A DNA stretch of 64,000 nt, taken from assembly GCF_900205965.1 (NCBI RefSeq), contig NZ_OAOF01000011.1, positions 62,001 to 126,000 on the forward strand, written 5' to 3'. The translations under genes and the position numbers were made by a program. Below are positions 25,095 to 33,281 of this stretch, one piece after another. The DNA is from Lacrimispora amygdalina. Its GTDB lineage: Bacteria > Bacillota > Clostridia > Lachnospirales > Lachnospiraceae. Below the pieces are notes generated by a model that made no database searches, was not told where the DNA came from, and worked only from the letters and a program-made list of their open reading frames with translations. The first letter of the stretch is position 1. Every line of letters begins with the position of its first letter.

Positions 25095-26768
25095 ATGGAA
25101 GATAACAAAGAAGAAGTAATTTCTAAAAACTTTATTGAACAGGAGATAGACAAGGATCTTTCAGAAGGCGTTTATAACCATGTGCAGACCAGATTTCCGC
25201 CTGAGCCAAATGGTTATCTGCATATTGGACATGCCAAATCCATCCTGTTAAACTATGGCCTGGCAAAAAAGTATGGCGGAAAATTCAACCTCCGTTTTGA
25301 TGATACAAACCCCACAAAAGAAAAGACAGAATTTGTGGAATCCATTATTGAGGATGTTAAATGGCTGGGTGCAGAATTTGATGACAGGCTTTACTTTGCT
25401 TCCAACTACTTCCAGGAGATGTATGATTGTGCGGTTCTTTTAATAAAGAAAGGTAAGGCGTTTGTCTGCGATTTAACTGCCGAAGAGATCCGGGAATACA
25501 GAGGGGATTTTAAAACTCCAGGTAAGGAGAGCCCATACAGAAACCGGAGCGTGGAAGAGAATTTAAGGCTGTTTGAAGAGATGAAAGACGGAAAATACAA
25601 AGACGGTGAGAAAGTATTAAGAGCCAGAATTGATATGTCATCTCCCAACATCAATATGCGTGACCCGGTTATCTACCGCGTGGCCCGTATGACACATCAT
25701 AATACCGGAGATAAATGGTGTATCTACCCGATGTATGATTTTGCTCATCCAATCGAGGATGCCATTGAGCATATTACACATTCCATCTGTACCCTGGAAT
25801 TTGAGGATCACAGACCGTTGTATGACTGGGTGGTAAAGGAATGTGAATTTGAAAATCCGCCCCGTCAGATTGAATTTGCCAAGCTTTATTTAACCAATGT
25901 AGTGACTGGAAAGCGTTACATTAAAAAGCTTGTAGAGGATAAGATTGTTGACGGCTGGGAAGACCCCAGACTGGTATCCATCGCAGCGTTAAGAAGAAGA
26001 GGGTATACCCCGGAATCCCTGCGTATGTTTGTTGATTTAGTAGGCGTTTCCAAGGCTAACAGCTCTGTGGATTATGCAATGCTTGAATACTGCATCAGGG
26101 AAGACTTAAAGCTGAAACGGCCCAGAATGATGGCTGTATTAGATCCCATTAAACTGGTAATTGATAATTATCCGGAAGATACCGTGGAGTACTTAGATGT
26201 TGCCAACAACATGGAGAATCCGGAGCTGGGCGGAAGAAAGGTTCCCTTTGGAAAAGAACTTTATATTGAACGGGAAGATTTTATGGAAGAGCCGGTTAAG
26301 AAGTATTTCCGTTTATTCCCGGGCAATGAAGTACGTCTCATGAACGCTTATTTTGTGACCTGTACAGGCTGTGAAAAGGACGAGAACGGCAATGTTACCG
26401 TTGTTCACTGCACCTATGATCCTGAGACCAAGAGCGGCTCTGGATTTGAGGGAAGAAAGGTGAAAGGAACCATTCACTGGGTAGCTGCTTCAACAGCCGC
26501 AGAAGCGGAGTGCCGCCTGTATGAGAACATTGTGGACGAAGAAAAAGGGAAGTTAAACGAAGATGGAAGCTTAAATTTAAATCCCAATTCCCTGACTGTT
26601 TTAAAACGCTGTTATGTAGAGCCCAGCTTTGAAGGAGCCAGGGCATATGACAGCTTCCAGTTTGTTAGAAATGGATACTTCTGCGTTGACTGCAAGGACA
26701 GTACGCCGGGGCATCTGGTATTCAACCGGATCGTATCCTTAAAGAGTTCCTTTAAAATTGCAAAATAG
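25095..26768 (+). CDS. glnS: Glutaminyl-tRNA synthetase
   Basis: Charges tRNA-Gln with glutamine. At 557 residues it has the class I HIGH motif in [15 protein letters not shown] (about residue 39) followed by the nucleotide-binding RFDDTNP, GWEDPRL and the C-terminal anticodon-binding beta barrels. The place of the KMSKS-like MSKR, just after YLTN, is VTGKR, a variant. Many clostridia make Gln-tRNA by GatCAB amidation; this group has a GlnRS, generally viewed as acquired. It is followed by a strong terminator and has its own short leader. AGGAGG-like site is present. Confidence 0.95.
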   Translation: MEDNKEEVISKNFIEQEIDKDLSEGVYNHVQTRFPPEPNGYLHIGHAKSILLNYGLAKKYGGKFNLRFDDTNPTKEKTEFVESIIEDVKWLGAEFDDRLYFASNYFQEMYDCAVLLIKKGKAFVCDLTAEEIREYRGDFKTPGKESPYRNRSVEENLRLFEEMKDGKYKDGEKVLRARIDMSSPNINMRDPVIYRVARMTHHNTGDKWCIYPMYDFAHPIEDAIEHITHSICTLEFEDHRPLYDWVVKECEFENPPRQIEFAKLYLTNVVTGKRYIKKLVEDKIVDGWEDPRLVSIAALRRRGYTPESLRMFVDLVGVSKANSSVDYAMLEYCIREDLKLKRPRMMAVLDPIKLVIDNYPEDTVEYLDVANNMENPELGGRKVPFGKELYIEREDFMEEPVKKYFRLFPGNEVRLMNAYFVTCTGCEKDENGNVTVVHCTYDPETKSGSGFEGRKVKGTIHWVAASTAAEAECRLYENIVDEEKGKLNEDGSLNLNPNSLTVLKRCYVEPSFEGARAYDSFQFVRNGYFCVDCKDSTPGHLVFNRIVSLKSSFKIAK

Positions 26769-26780
26769 TACAGCTCAACA

Positions 26781-26822
26781 AAAATGCCGCATGACCGAAA
26801 AAAGAGGGACGTGCGGCATTTT
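26781..26822 (+). terminator. Terminator after glnS
   Basis: AAAATGCCGCA (26781-26791) pairs perfectly with TGCGGCATTTT (26812-26822). Confidence 0.88.
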
Positions 26823-26851
26823 CTATCCGGTAAAGGAGGAATGTTACTTTC

Positions 26852-28294
26852 ATGGAACTGATGATACCTTTAAAGAATCAGCCGGGTCTGCCTTATTACA
26901 GTCAGATTTACACTTATATTAAGAATGAAATTGTAAAAGGAAATCTAAGACCGGCTGACCGCCTCCCCTCCACCAGACAGCTGGCGGAGCATTTAAAAGT
27001 CAGCAGGAGTACCACTCAGATGGCCTATGAGCAGCTTTTATCAGAAGGATACATTGAGTCGGTTCCCTGCCGGGGGTATTTTGTACTGCAGATAGACGGA
27101 CTCATTCATACTGGTCAGGAGAACAAAAGCCAGTTTTCTTTTTTTACTGAATCAGAAGAGAAAACGCGCAGAAAGAAGGACTGGAGCGTGGATTTCTCCC
27201 CAAGAGGAATTGACCTTTGCAATTTTCCTTTTAACGCATGGAGGAAGATATCTAAGAATACGCTGATCGATGACAACAGAGAGATGTTTGCAGCTGGAGA
27301 TCCCCAGGGGGAATACTTATTCCGGGAGGCAATACGCTCCTATCTTCATTCAGCCAGAGGAGTCAATTGTGTGCCGGAACAGATCATTGTGGGAGCGGGA
27401 AGCGAATATCTGCTGATGCTGCTATCCCAGATTCTGGGGCGGGACAGGATCATTGCCATGGAAAACCCCACTTACAGACAGGCATACCGGGTGTTTGACA
27501 GTCTGCAGTATAAGGTGGTTCCGGTGGATATGGACCAGTCCGGAATGGATGTCCGGGTGCTGGAAAAAAGCGGAGCGGATATTGCCTATATTATGCCTTC
27601 CCATCAGTATCCCACAGGTATTATTATGCCTGTAAAAAGAAGGCAGGAACTGCTTGCCTGGGCGTATGAGAGGGAAGACAGGTATCTGATTGAAGATGAT
27701 TACGACAGTGAGTTCCGGTATAAAGGTAAGCCAATTCCAGCCCTGCAGGGTATGGATGACAGGGACCGGGTTATCTACTGCGGAACCTTCTCCAAATCCA
27801 TCGCTCCTGCCATCCGTGTCAGTTATGTGGTGTTACCCAGACCGCTTTGCCGGATTTATCAGAAACGGATCAGTTTCTATGCTTCCACTGTTTCCAGAAT
27901 TGACCAGAATATTCTTTATCAGTTTATGTCTGAAGGACATTATGAACGCCATCTAAACCGGATGAGAGCAGTTTACAAAGCCAAGCATGATCTGCTTACT
28001 GCAGGTTTAAAGTCCTTTGAAGATCAGTTTACAATTGAAGGAGAACACGCAGGACTTCATCTGCTGCTAACCGACAGGAAGGGAAGAAGTGAGGAAGAAC
28101 TGGTGGCAAAAGCAGAAGCGAAAAACGTTAAGGTATATGGTCTGTCGGGGTATTTTATTCATAAGGAGCATAATAAATACCCGCCTACCGTAATAATTGG
28201 ATTCGCTAATCTGACGGAGACACAGATACAGACAGGAATCGCTCTTTTAAAAGAAGCCTGGTCAGTTGACGGCAGTAAGGAGGTGATTTTGTGA
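26852..28294 (+). CDS. MocR/PdxR-family regulator (GntR HTH fused to aminotransferase)
   Basis: A 480-residue protein with an N-terminal GntR winged helix (residues 10-75, LPSTRQLAEHLKVSRSTTQMAYEQL) fused to a fold-type I PLP domain. PLP-binding motifs include EDDYDSEFRY and GTFSKSIAPAIR, where the Lys would form the aldimine. MocR regulators sense PLP or aminated ligands. There is no pdxST nearby, so it is not obviously PdxR. It heads a three-gene run with GTGA overlaps to an unknown membrane-anchored protein and an AraC regulator. Confidence 0.88.
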   Translation: MELMIPLKNQPGLPYYSQIYTYIKNEIVKGNLRPADRLPSTRQLAEHLKVSRSTTQMAYEQLLSEGYIESVPCRGYFVLQIDGLIHTGQENKSQFSFFTESEEKTRRKKDWSVDFSPRGIDLCNFPFNAWRKISKNTLIDDNREMFAAGDPQGEYLFREAIRSYLHSARGVNCVPEQIIVGAGSEYLLMLLSQILGRDRIIAMENPTYRQAYRVFDSLQYKVVPVDMDQSGMDVRVLEKSGADIAYIMPSHQYPTGIIMPVKRRQELLAWAYEREDRYLIEDDYDSEFRYKGKPIPALQGMDDRDRVIYCGTFSKSIAPAIRVSYVVLPRPLCRIYQKRISFYASTVSRIDQNILYQFMSEGHYERHLNRMRAVYKAKHDLLTAGLKSFEDQFTIEGEHAGLHLLLTDRKGRSEEELVAKAEAKNVKVYGLSGYFIHKEHNKYPPTVIIGFANLTETQIQTGIALLKEAWSVDGSKEVIL

Positions 28295-29154
28295 AAGAAA
28301 ATTACAGGATCGGAGTAACCATTGCCCTGGTGTTCGTTCTTATGGTTCTCTTAAGCATTGCGGGAACCATAAGAAACAGTAAGGAAGCAAAGAGTAAGGA
28401 GACGAAGCTTTCGCAGGCTGAAGCCCTGGACGCACCCGCACAGAAACGGGCAGTTGTGGAAACAGCGGCTGTGTCAGTTCCTCTGACAGAGGCTGACCGG
28501 GAGTTTTTAGAAGGGCTTGCCGGGCGGTTTAAAGAGGGGGATCTGGAAGGTGCAGCAAGACTGGTGGAGGCCAATGGAGAATCCTTTCATGAATTTCCCT
28601 GTATGTATTCGGAAGGGGTAATGAAACGTGAGATAACAGATGGAACAGGGCTTGTTTTCTTAAAGCCGGCAGTTGTATTTTATGGGGATTTTAAAAATGG
28701 AGTACCAGAGGGAAAAGTTAGCGCGATATCGGTGCTTCAGCTAGAGGAAGGGAAACGATATGACTATTCTTATGGAAACTGGAAGAACGCAACGATGAAC
28801 GGCAGCGGAGAATGCGGTTACCGCTATTATGATGGTGTAAAAGAGGATATTACTGTGAAGACCTCAAAAAGCGGAATGTTTCAGGATGATATCATGCAGG
28901 GAGACGTCACGTATTCCAGTACCAACAGGCAGGGAGAGACGGCTGTCTGGCAGTTTTCGGTTGATAATGGGGTGATCGTAATAAATGGCCGGTGGATCAA
29001 AGAAACTGATGAAAATGGTAAGGTGAGTTACAAACTTCTGGCTAACGGCGAAAAGGACCACGCCTATACACTGAGCGAACTTGCCATAGGTGAGGCGAGA
29101 TGGAAAAACTTAATCCTGTTTACCGGTAAAAAACGAGGAGGCATTGAGCAGTGA
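28291..29154 (+). CDS. Unknown membrane-anchored protein with MORN-like repeats
   Basis: A 287-residue protein starting with GTG that overlaps the MocR stop. Residues 7-25 are a membrane anchor (IGVTIALVFVLMVLLSIAG), followed by a charged linker and an external domain with Tyr/Gly repeats (YGDFKNGVPEGK, YGNWKNATMNGSGECGYRYYDG) like degenerate MORN units. Function is unknown; surface exposure is inferred. Translational coupling to two regulators suggests it may be a regulated envelope sensor or accessory. I have no specific family name. Confidence 0.7.
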   Translation: MKENYRIGVTIALVFVLMVLLSIAGTIRNSKEAKSKETKLSQAEALDAPAQKRAVVETAAVSVPLTEADREFLEGLAGRFKEGDLEGAARLVEANGESFHEFPCMYSEGVMKREITDGTGLVFLKPAVVFYGDFKNGVPEGKVSAISVLQLEEGKRYDYSYGNWKNATMNGSGECGYRYYDGVKEDITVKTSKSGMFQDDIMQGDVTYSSTNRQGETAVWQFSVDNGVIVINGRWIKETDENGKVSYKLLANGEKDHAYTLSELAIGEARWKNLILFTGKKRGGIEQ

Positions 29155-30140
29155 ATCAGGAGATAATCGATCGTCTGGCAGTCATTACCGATGAGGAACG
29201 GGAAATTATAAACGGCCGGACGGAAATTGACCGGAAACGTTATACTGAGGGAAGGGAACTGGTGATTGACAGTAAAAAAATGCTGGAACATGGGAAGATG
29301 ATACGTATCAGACCTCATACCAGGTTTGTACATTTTCCAAGACATAAGCACAATTATATAGAAGTAATTTATATGTGTCAGGGAGAAACCACACACCGCA
29401 TTGACGGGGAAGAGGTGGTTTTAAAGACAGGGGAGCTATTGTTTTTAAACCAGCATGCAGCACAGGAAATCCTTCCGGCTGGTGAGAGAGATATTGCAGT
29501 TAACTTTATCATTCTTCCTGAGTTTTTTGATACGGCATTTCAGATGATGGGGGAGGAGAAAAACCTTTTAAGAGATTTTCTGGTGGGCAGTTTGTGCTTT
29601 GATCCACGATATGCAAGTTACCTGCATTTTCAGGTGGCAGATGTTCTTCCTGTGCAGAACTTAGTGGAAAATATGGTCTGGACTCTGCTTAATGACCAGC
29701 CTAATAAAAGAAGTATCAATCAGGTTACCATGGGGCTTTTGTTTCTCCAGCTGATGCATTTTACGGACAAGATCAGTCATACCACAGAAAGCTTTGACCA
29801 GAAACTGACGTTCCAGGTTTTAAAGTTTATTGATGAAAACTATAAGGATGGGGAACTGACGGAACTTGCGGTCAGATTAAACTACAACATATACTGGCTG
29901 AGCAGGGCGGTAAAACGTCTGACGGGACGGACTTTTAAGGAACTGATTCAGATTAAACGGCTCAATCAGGCATCATTTCTTCTGCTTAATACAAGACTTT
30001 CCATTACGGATATATCAATTGCGGTAGGTTATGATAATACAAGCTATTTTCATCGTATTTTTCGCAATTACTATGGCATGTCTCCAAAAGAATACAGGGA
30101 TAAGAATCTGACGGTGTCATTTTCAGATGGAAAGAGATAG
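29151..30140 (+). CDS. AraC-family transcriptional regulator with cupin sensor
   Basis: A 329-residue regulator: N-terminal cupin-like sugar-sensing domain (about residues 55-130, FPRHKHNYIEVIYMCQGE, the HxH type) and a C-terminal double HTH AraC domain (about 225-320; AVRLNYNIYWLSRAVKRLTG, ISIAVGYDNTSYFHRIFRNYYGMSPKEYR). The start GTG overlaps the previous stop. It may control carbohydrate genes; the nearest candidates are the rhamnose genes 1.3 kb downstream, but nothing directly proves it. Confidence 0.88.
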   Translation: MNQEIIDRLAVITDEEREIINGRTEIDRKRYTEGRELVIDSKKMLEHGKMIRIRPHTRFVHFPRHKHNYIEVIYMCQGETTHRIDGEEVVLKTGELLFLNQHAAQEILPAGERDIAVNFIILPEFFDTAFQMMGEEKNLLRDFLVGSLCFDPRYASYLHFQVADVLPVQNLVENMVWTLLNDQPNKRSINQVTMGLLFLQLMHFTDKISHTTESFDQKLTFQVLKFIDENYKDGELTELAVRLNYNIYWLSRAVKRLTGRTFKELIQIKRLNQASFLLLNTRLSITDISIAVGYDNTSYFHRIFRNYYGMSPKEYRDKNLTVSFSDGKR

Positions 30141-30318
30141 GAATTTTGGATTCTTTTCCGTTTCAATTTTAAAACTTTTATCAGAGCATTAAAAGTGAAG
30201 AAAAGAAAATAAAGTTTATGAATTAAAAAGTTATATTTCTGTAATAATAAAATCATTTTCTGCATATACTTGGTTATATATGGTAATAAAAAAAACATTT
30301 GTAAAGGAGAGGACCAAT

Positions 30319-30552
30319 ATGCCAAGAGGAGTCAGAAAAACAGCACTGGAAAAACTTCAGGAAGAGTTAAAGGAAGTGCAGGAATCCATTCAGCAATATA
30401 AGGATAGTCTCGTTACATTAGATGAAAAGGAAAAAGAAATACAGGATAAAATAAAGCTGGAACAGTTTAAGGAAGTATCCACAATACTGGACGAGCATGA
30501 GATGTCTATTATGGATTTAAAAGAATTACTTATTGCTTCCAAAACTGATTAA
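30319..30552 (+). CDS. Small coiled-coil protein of unknown function
   Basis: A 77-residue, highly charged helical protein. Residues 9-60 read as a coiled coil (LEKLQEELKEVQESIQQYKDS and following). The beginning MPRGVRKTALEKL resembles small clostridial proteins with a basic N-terminus, but no function is known to me. ATG 30319 is chosen because AAAGGAGAGG lies 7 bases upstream; an in-frame ATG at 30280 comes before that site. It stands alone after the AraC gene. Confidence 0.7.
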   Translation: MPRGVRKTALEKLQEELKEVQESIQQYKDSLVTLDEKEKEIQDKIKLEQFKEVSTILDEHEMSIMDLKELLIASKTD

Positions 30553-30658
30553 GGATTGTATCAATAGTTGGCAGGGAAATGCCAATGAATCCAGTTATTC
30601 AGTTTATTGCTCGTTGTCTTTATTTATGTAAAATGGTGTCAAAATAATTATCAAGCGT

Positions 30659-30688
30659 CATGGTATACTGAAATTCAGTATTTCCGTG
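30659..30688. other. Near-palindromic element in the 30.55-31.49 kb gene-poor stretch
   Basis: ATACTGAAATTCAGTAT (30665-30681) is a 17-bp palindrome, extended with mismatches by CATGG and CCGTG. TGG TATACT on its left edge would be an extended -10. A TTTT follows at 30692. It may be a terminator for the coiled-coil gene or an operator. The remaining sequence from 30553 to 30840 shows nothing else I can name. Confidence 0.4.
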
Positions 30689-30859
30689 GCGTTTTGCATT
30701 GTTGTTGATTATTAAGATTTATCTTTATCTGGGCATATGTGAACATTACCACAAAAGTGGCAGCAAACCATCAGAGAACACCGGGAAAAGTAATTGCACA
30801 TTGAAATGGGATATGTTACCATAATGACATGGAACAATCGTGTCACTGCAAGGGCGTTG

Positions 30860-30887
30860 ACCTTCTATCTTTACATAGATAGGAGGT
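30860..30887 (+). promoter_or_regulatory. Hairpin hiding the ribosome site of the toxin gene
   Basis: ACCTTCTATCT (30860-30870) pairs with AGATAGGAGGT (30877-30887) over 11 bp with one G-U pair and a 6-base loop. The whole Shine-Dalgarno GGAGGT lies in the right arm, eight bases before the ATG at 30895, so translation should be blocked until the stem opens. Confidence 0.75.
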
Positions 30888-30894
30888 GGTGCGG

Positions 30895-30978
30895 ATGAAG
30901 TATGACTTTAAAGACCTTATGGCCTTTGGTACATTCATTTTAGCATTGCTTACCTTTATTTTTTATAATTGTAAGTAG
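30895..30978 (+). CDS. Putative holin-like type I toxin, 27 residues
   Basis: The peptide begins MKYDFKDLMAFGTFILALL and ends FIFYNCK; residues 9-24 are one hydrophobic helix. The MAFGTFILALLTFI core matches the family of putative holin-like toxins (Hol-Tox, related to TxpA/BsrG-type peptides) that act at the membrane. An AGGAGGTGG ribosome site precedes it but is enclosed in a hairpin. On the opposite strand a promoter and shared terminator would make an antisense RNA over its 3' end. The combination strongly suggests a type I toxin-antitoxin pair; toxicity is inference. Confidence 0.75.
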   Translation: MKYDFKDLMAFGTFILALLTFIFYNCK

Positions 30979-31004
30979 GATTTTCTGTAAAGTCCTGGAA
31001 ACAG

Positions 31005-31102
31005 GCATAGAAAACCACCCTTGTAAACTTGGCCGTTGAAAGGGTGGATTTTCTATCTTTTTCATGGTCAACCCCTTGTAGAGGGGCGGTTGTTCCTTTT
31101 GT
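31005..31102 (-). ncRNA. Predicted antisense antitoxin RNA
   Basis: A minus-strand promoter at 31109-31137 would start a transcript near 31102. It would run through a hairpin at about 31071-31094 (CCCCT / AGGGG) and end at the bidirectional hairpin 31008-31054, whose minus-strand side ends GGTTTTCT. Its 3' half would be complementary to the tail of the toxin message. Length is about 100 nt. Ends are inferred from promoter and hairpin only. Confidence 0.6.
31008..31060. terminator. Bidirectional terminator of the toxin-antitoxin pair
   Basis: AGAAAACCACCCTT (31009-31022) pairs with AAGGGTGG-A-TTTTCT (31040-31054), 14 bp with one bulged A. T-rich tracts exit on both strands. Confidence 0.8.
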
Positions 31103-31108
31103 AATTCT

Positions 31109-31137
31109 AATATAGCATATCTGCAATTTAGAATCAA
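31109..31137 (-). promoter_or_regulatory. Antisense promoter
   Basis: Read on the minus strand, TTGATT (31137-31132) and TATATT (31114-31109) are separated by exactly 17 bases and point into the toxin region. Confidence 0.7.
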
Positions 31138-31314
31138 GAGGTCTGTTGCTATTTTCCTGTTCTCTTCATTCTCGAGTTTCAGCTATTGCCCGATACGTAC
31201 AGTACAATTTTATGATTCATACTGGTGTTACAATGCCTATAATGCAAATAAGGACGCAGTTTTAATTAAACGGCGACCTTATTTTTTATTTAAATATCCG
31301 ATATGATAAAGGAA

Positions 31315-31470
31315 GAAACACCCTGCGGGTATCCCTTTATGCCCAGAGAGCGTGGGCAATAATAATGAAACACCCTGCGGGTATCCCTTTATGCCCAGAG
31401 AGCGTGGGCGAGAATAATGAAACACCCTGCGGGTATCCCTTTATGCCCAAAGGGCGTGGGCGAGAACAAG
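31315..31470. repeat. Three 52-bp tandem repeats before rhaB
   Basis: Units begin with GAAACACCCTGCGGGTATCC at 31315, 31367 and 31419, each exactly 52 bp. Copies 1 and 2 differ by only two or three bases near the end, copy 3 by a few more. Each holds a GCCCA-N7-TGGGC hairpin. 52 is not a multiple of three, so this is not coding repetition. The array ends 17 bases before the rhaB start codon and contains the sequence just before its ribosome site. Confidence 0.95.
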
Positions 31471-31487
31471 GAAAGGAGTGTGGTGTG

Positions 31488-32918
31488 ATGGAAAACTATT
31501 ATCTTGCGGTAGACATTGGCGCCTCCAGCGGCCGTCATATAATTGGAACGGTAAAGGAAGGCAGGATTGTTCTGGAGGAGATTTATCGTTTTGAAAATGG
31601 CATGAAGCAGGAAAAGGGACATTTATCCTGGGATGCAGAATCCTTGTTTGCGGAAATAAAAGAAGGACTGAAGCAGTGCACAAAACTGGGGAAGATACCG
31701 GTCAGTATGGGAATTGATACCTGGGCAGTGGATTTTGTTCTTCTTGATGAGAAAGACCGCATACTTGGAAGGGCAGCAGGATACCGGGATGACAGAACAT
31801 CAGGAATGGATGAAGCAGTATATAAAATTATTTCCCAGAATGATTTATATAAACGAACCGGAATCCAGAAACAGATTTTTAATACAATTTATCAGCTTAT
31901 GGCAGTTAAGGAGAAGGAACCGGAGCTGATGGAGAGAGCCAAAACTTTTCTAATGATTCCCGACTATTTTAACTTTCTTTTAACAGGAGTAAAAAAACAG
32001 GAATATACCAATGCTACCACCACCCAGCTGGTCAGCCCTGTGACAGAGAACTGGGATTATGAACTGATCCGTATGCTTTCCTATCCGGAAAAGCTGTTTG
32101 TTCCTCTGTCCATGCCTGGAACCAGAGTTGGGCAGTTTACAGATGAAATTGCAAAAGAGGTAGGATTTTCCTGCACGGTTGTGTTACCGGCTACTCATGA
32201 TACCGGTTCTGCAGTTATGGCTGTTCCTAAAGTTCCGGAAAAGGAAGATTCTCAGGAGGATATTCTCTATATCAGTTCAGGTACATGGTCTTTGATGGGA
32301 ACCGAACTTCTGGCTGCGGACTGTTCGAAAGAAAGCATGAAGGCCAATTTTACCAACGAAGGCGGATACGATTACCGTTACCGGTATTTAAAGAATATCA
32401 TGGGGCTTTGGATGATTCAGTCGGTGAAGAAAGAACTTGCCGGGAGGGGTGAAACCTATTCCTTTGGAGAGTTGTGTGAACTGGCATCAAAGGAGACGAT
32501 TCCCTCTCTGGTTGACTGCAATGACAGCAGTTTTCTGGCACCGGAAAGTATGATAGATGCAGTTGCAGATTTTTGCAGAAGCAAAGACATGCCTGTTCCT
32601 GAAAGTGCCGGAGAGATTGCTGCTGTGATTTATAACAGTCTTGCAGTATGCTATAAAGAAACGGCAGCAGAACTGGAATCCATTACAGGAAAAACATACA
32701 CAAACCTTCACGTAGTCGGCGGTGGTTCCAATGCAGCCTACTTAAATGAATTGACTGCAAAACAAACGGGTAAGACTGTTTTTGCCGGACCGGGAGAAGC
32801 AACAGCAATCGGGAATCTGCTGGCACAGATGATTGCTTATGGGGAATTTAAGGATTTAAAAGAAGCAAGAGAATCCGTTTACCAGTCATTTGCTGTGAAA
32901 GAATATAAACCAGAGTGA
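31488..32918 (+). CDS. rhaB: Rhamnulokinase
   Basis: Phosphorylates L-rhamnulose to rhamnulose-1-phosphate. A 476-residue FGGY-family kinase with the N-terminal ATP-binding segment AVDIGASSGRH, catalytic MGIDTWAVDF, PATHDTGSAV, SSGTWSLMG and the C-terminal VVGGGSNAAYLN. The ATG at 31488 has AAAGGAGTG before it; an in-frame ATG at 31365 would translate part of the 52-bp repeats and is rejected. The next gene rhaM overlaps the reading region closely. It heads the rhamnose operon. A TATAAT at 31238-31243 without a good -35 could be an activator-dependent promoter. Confidence 0.93.
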   Translation: MENYYLAVDIGASSGRHIIGTVKEGRIVLEEIYRFENGMKQEKGHLSWDAESLFAEIKEGLKQCTKLGKIPVSMGIDTWAVDFVLLDEKDRILGRAAGYRDDRTSGMDEAVYKIISQNDLYKRTGIQKQIFNTIYQLMAVKEKEPELMERAKTFLMIPDYFNFLLTGVKKQEYTNATTTQLVSPVTENWDYELIRMLSYPEKLFVPLSMPGTRVGQFTDEIAKEVGFSCTVVLPATHDTGSAVMAVPKVPEKEDSQEDILYISSGTWSLMGTELLAADCSKESMKANFTNEGGYDYRYRYLKNIMGLWMIQSVKKELAGRGETYSFGELCELASKETIPSLVDCNDSSFLAPESMIDAVADFCRSKDMPVPESAGEIAAVIYNSLAVCYKETAAELESITGKTYTNLHVVGGGSNAAYLNELTAKQTGKTVFAGPGEATAIGNLLAQMIAYGEFKDLKEARESVYQSFAVKEYKPE

Positions 32919-32944
32919 CCGGCTTTGTAAAGGAGAAGAAAACT

Positions 32945-33259
32945 ATGATCAGAAAATCATTTAAGATGTATCTGAATGAAGGAATGGCTGAAGAATATGA
33001 AATCCGCCATAATCTGCTTTGGCCGGAAATGAAAGAGATGATTCATGAATACGGCGGCCATAATTATTCCATATTTTTAGATGAAGAAACTAACGTGCTT
33101 TATGGGTATATTGAAATAGAGGATGAGGAGAAATGGGCCAGATCCGCAGATACACCGATCAACCGGAAATGGTGGGACTATATGGCGGATATTATGAAAA
33201 CCAATCCGGATAACAGCCCTGTTTCAGACGGGTTAAAACCGGTATTTCATTTAGACTGA
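32945..33259 (+). CDS. rhaM: L-rhamnose mutarotase
   Basis: Interconverts alpha and beta anomers of L-rhamnose so that the isomerase receives its preferred form. A 104-residue protein of the RhaM/YiiL family with the conserved His in [25 protein letters not shown], and the Trp pair in [15 protein letters not shown] 32945 follows AAAGGAGAAG; an in-frame GTG at 32915 overlapping rhaB is less likely. It is in the rhaBMAD operon. Confidence 0.92.
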   Translation: MIRKSFKMYLNEGMAEEYEIRHNLLWPEMKEMIHEYGGHNYSIFLDEETNVLYGYIEIEDEEKWARSADTPINRKWWDYMADIMKTNPDNSPVSDGLKPVFHLD

Positions 33260-33281
33260 GAAAAGAAAGGGAGATAAAACC

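Noticed and set aside
31315..31470. Possible CRISPR array
   Set aside because: The units are contiguous 52-bp tandem copies with no unique spacers and no cas genes nearby.
31365..31487. N-terminal extension of rhaB through the 52-bp repeats
   Set aside because: It would translate repeat DNA with a 52-bp period, has no ribosome site, and the kinase domain begins at the ATG 31488 behind AAAGGAG.
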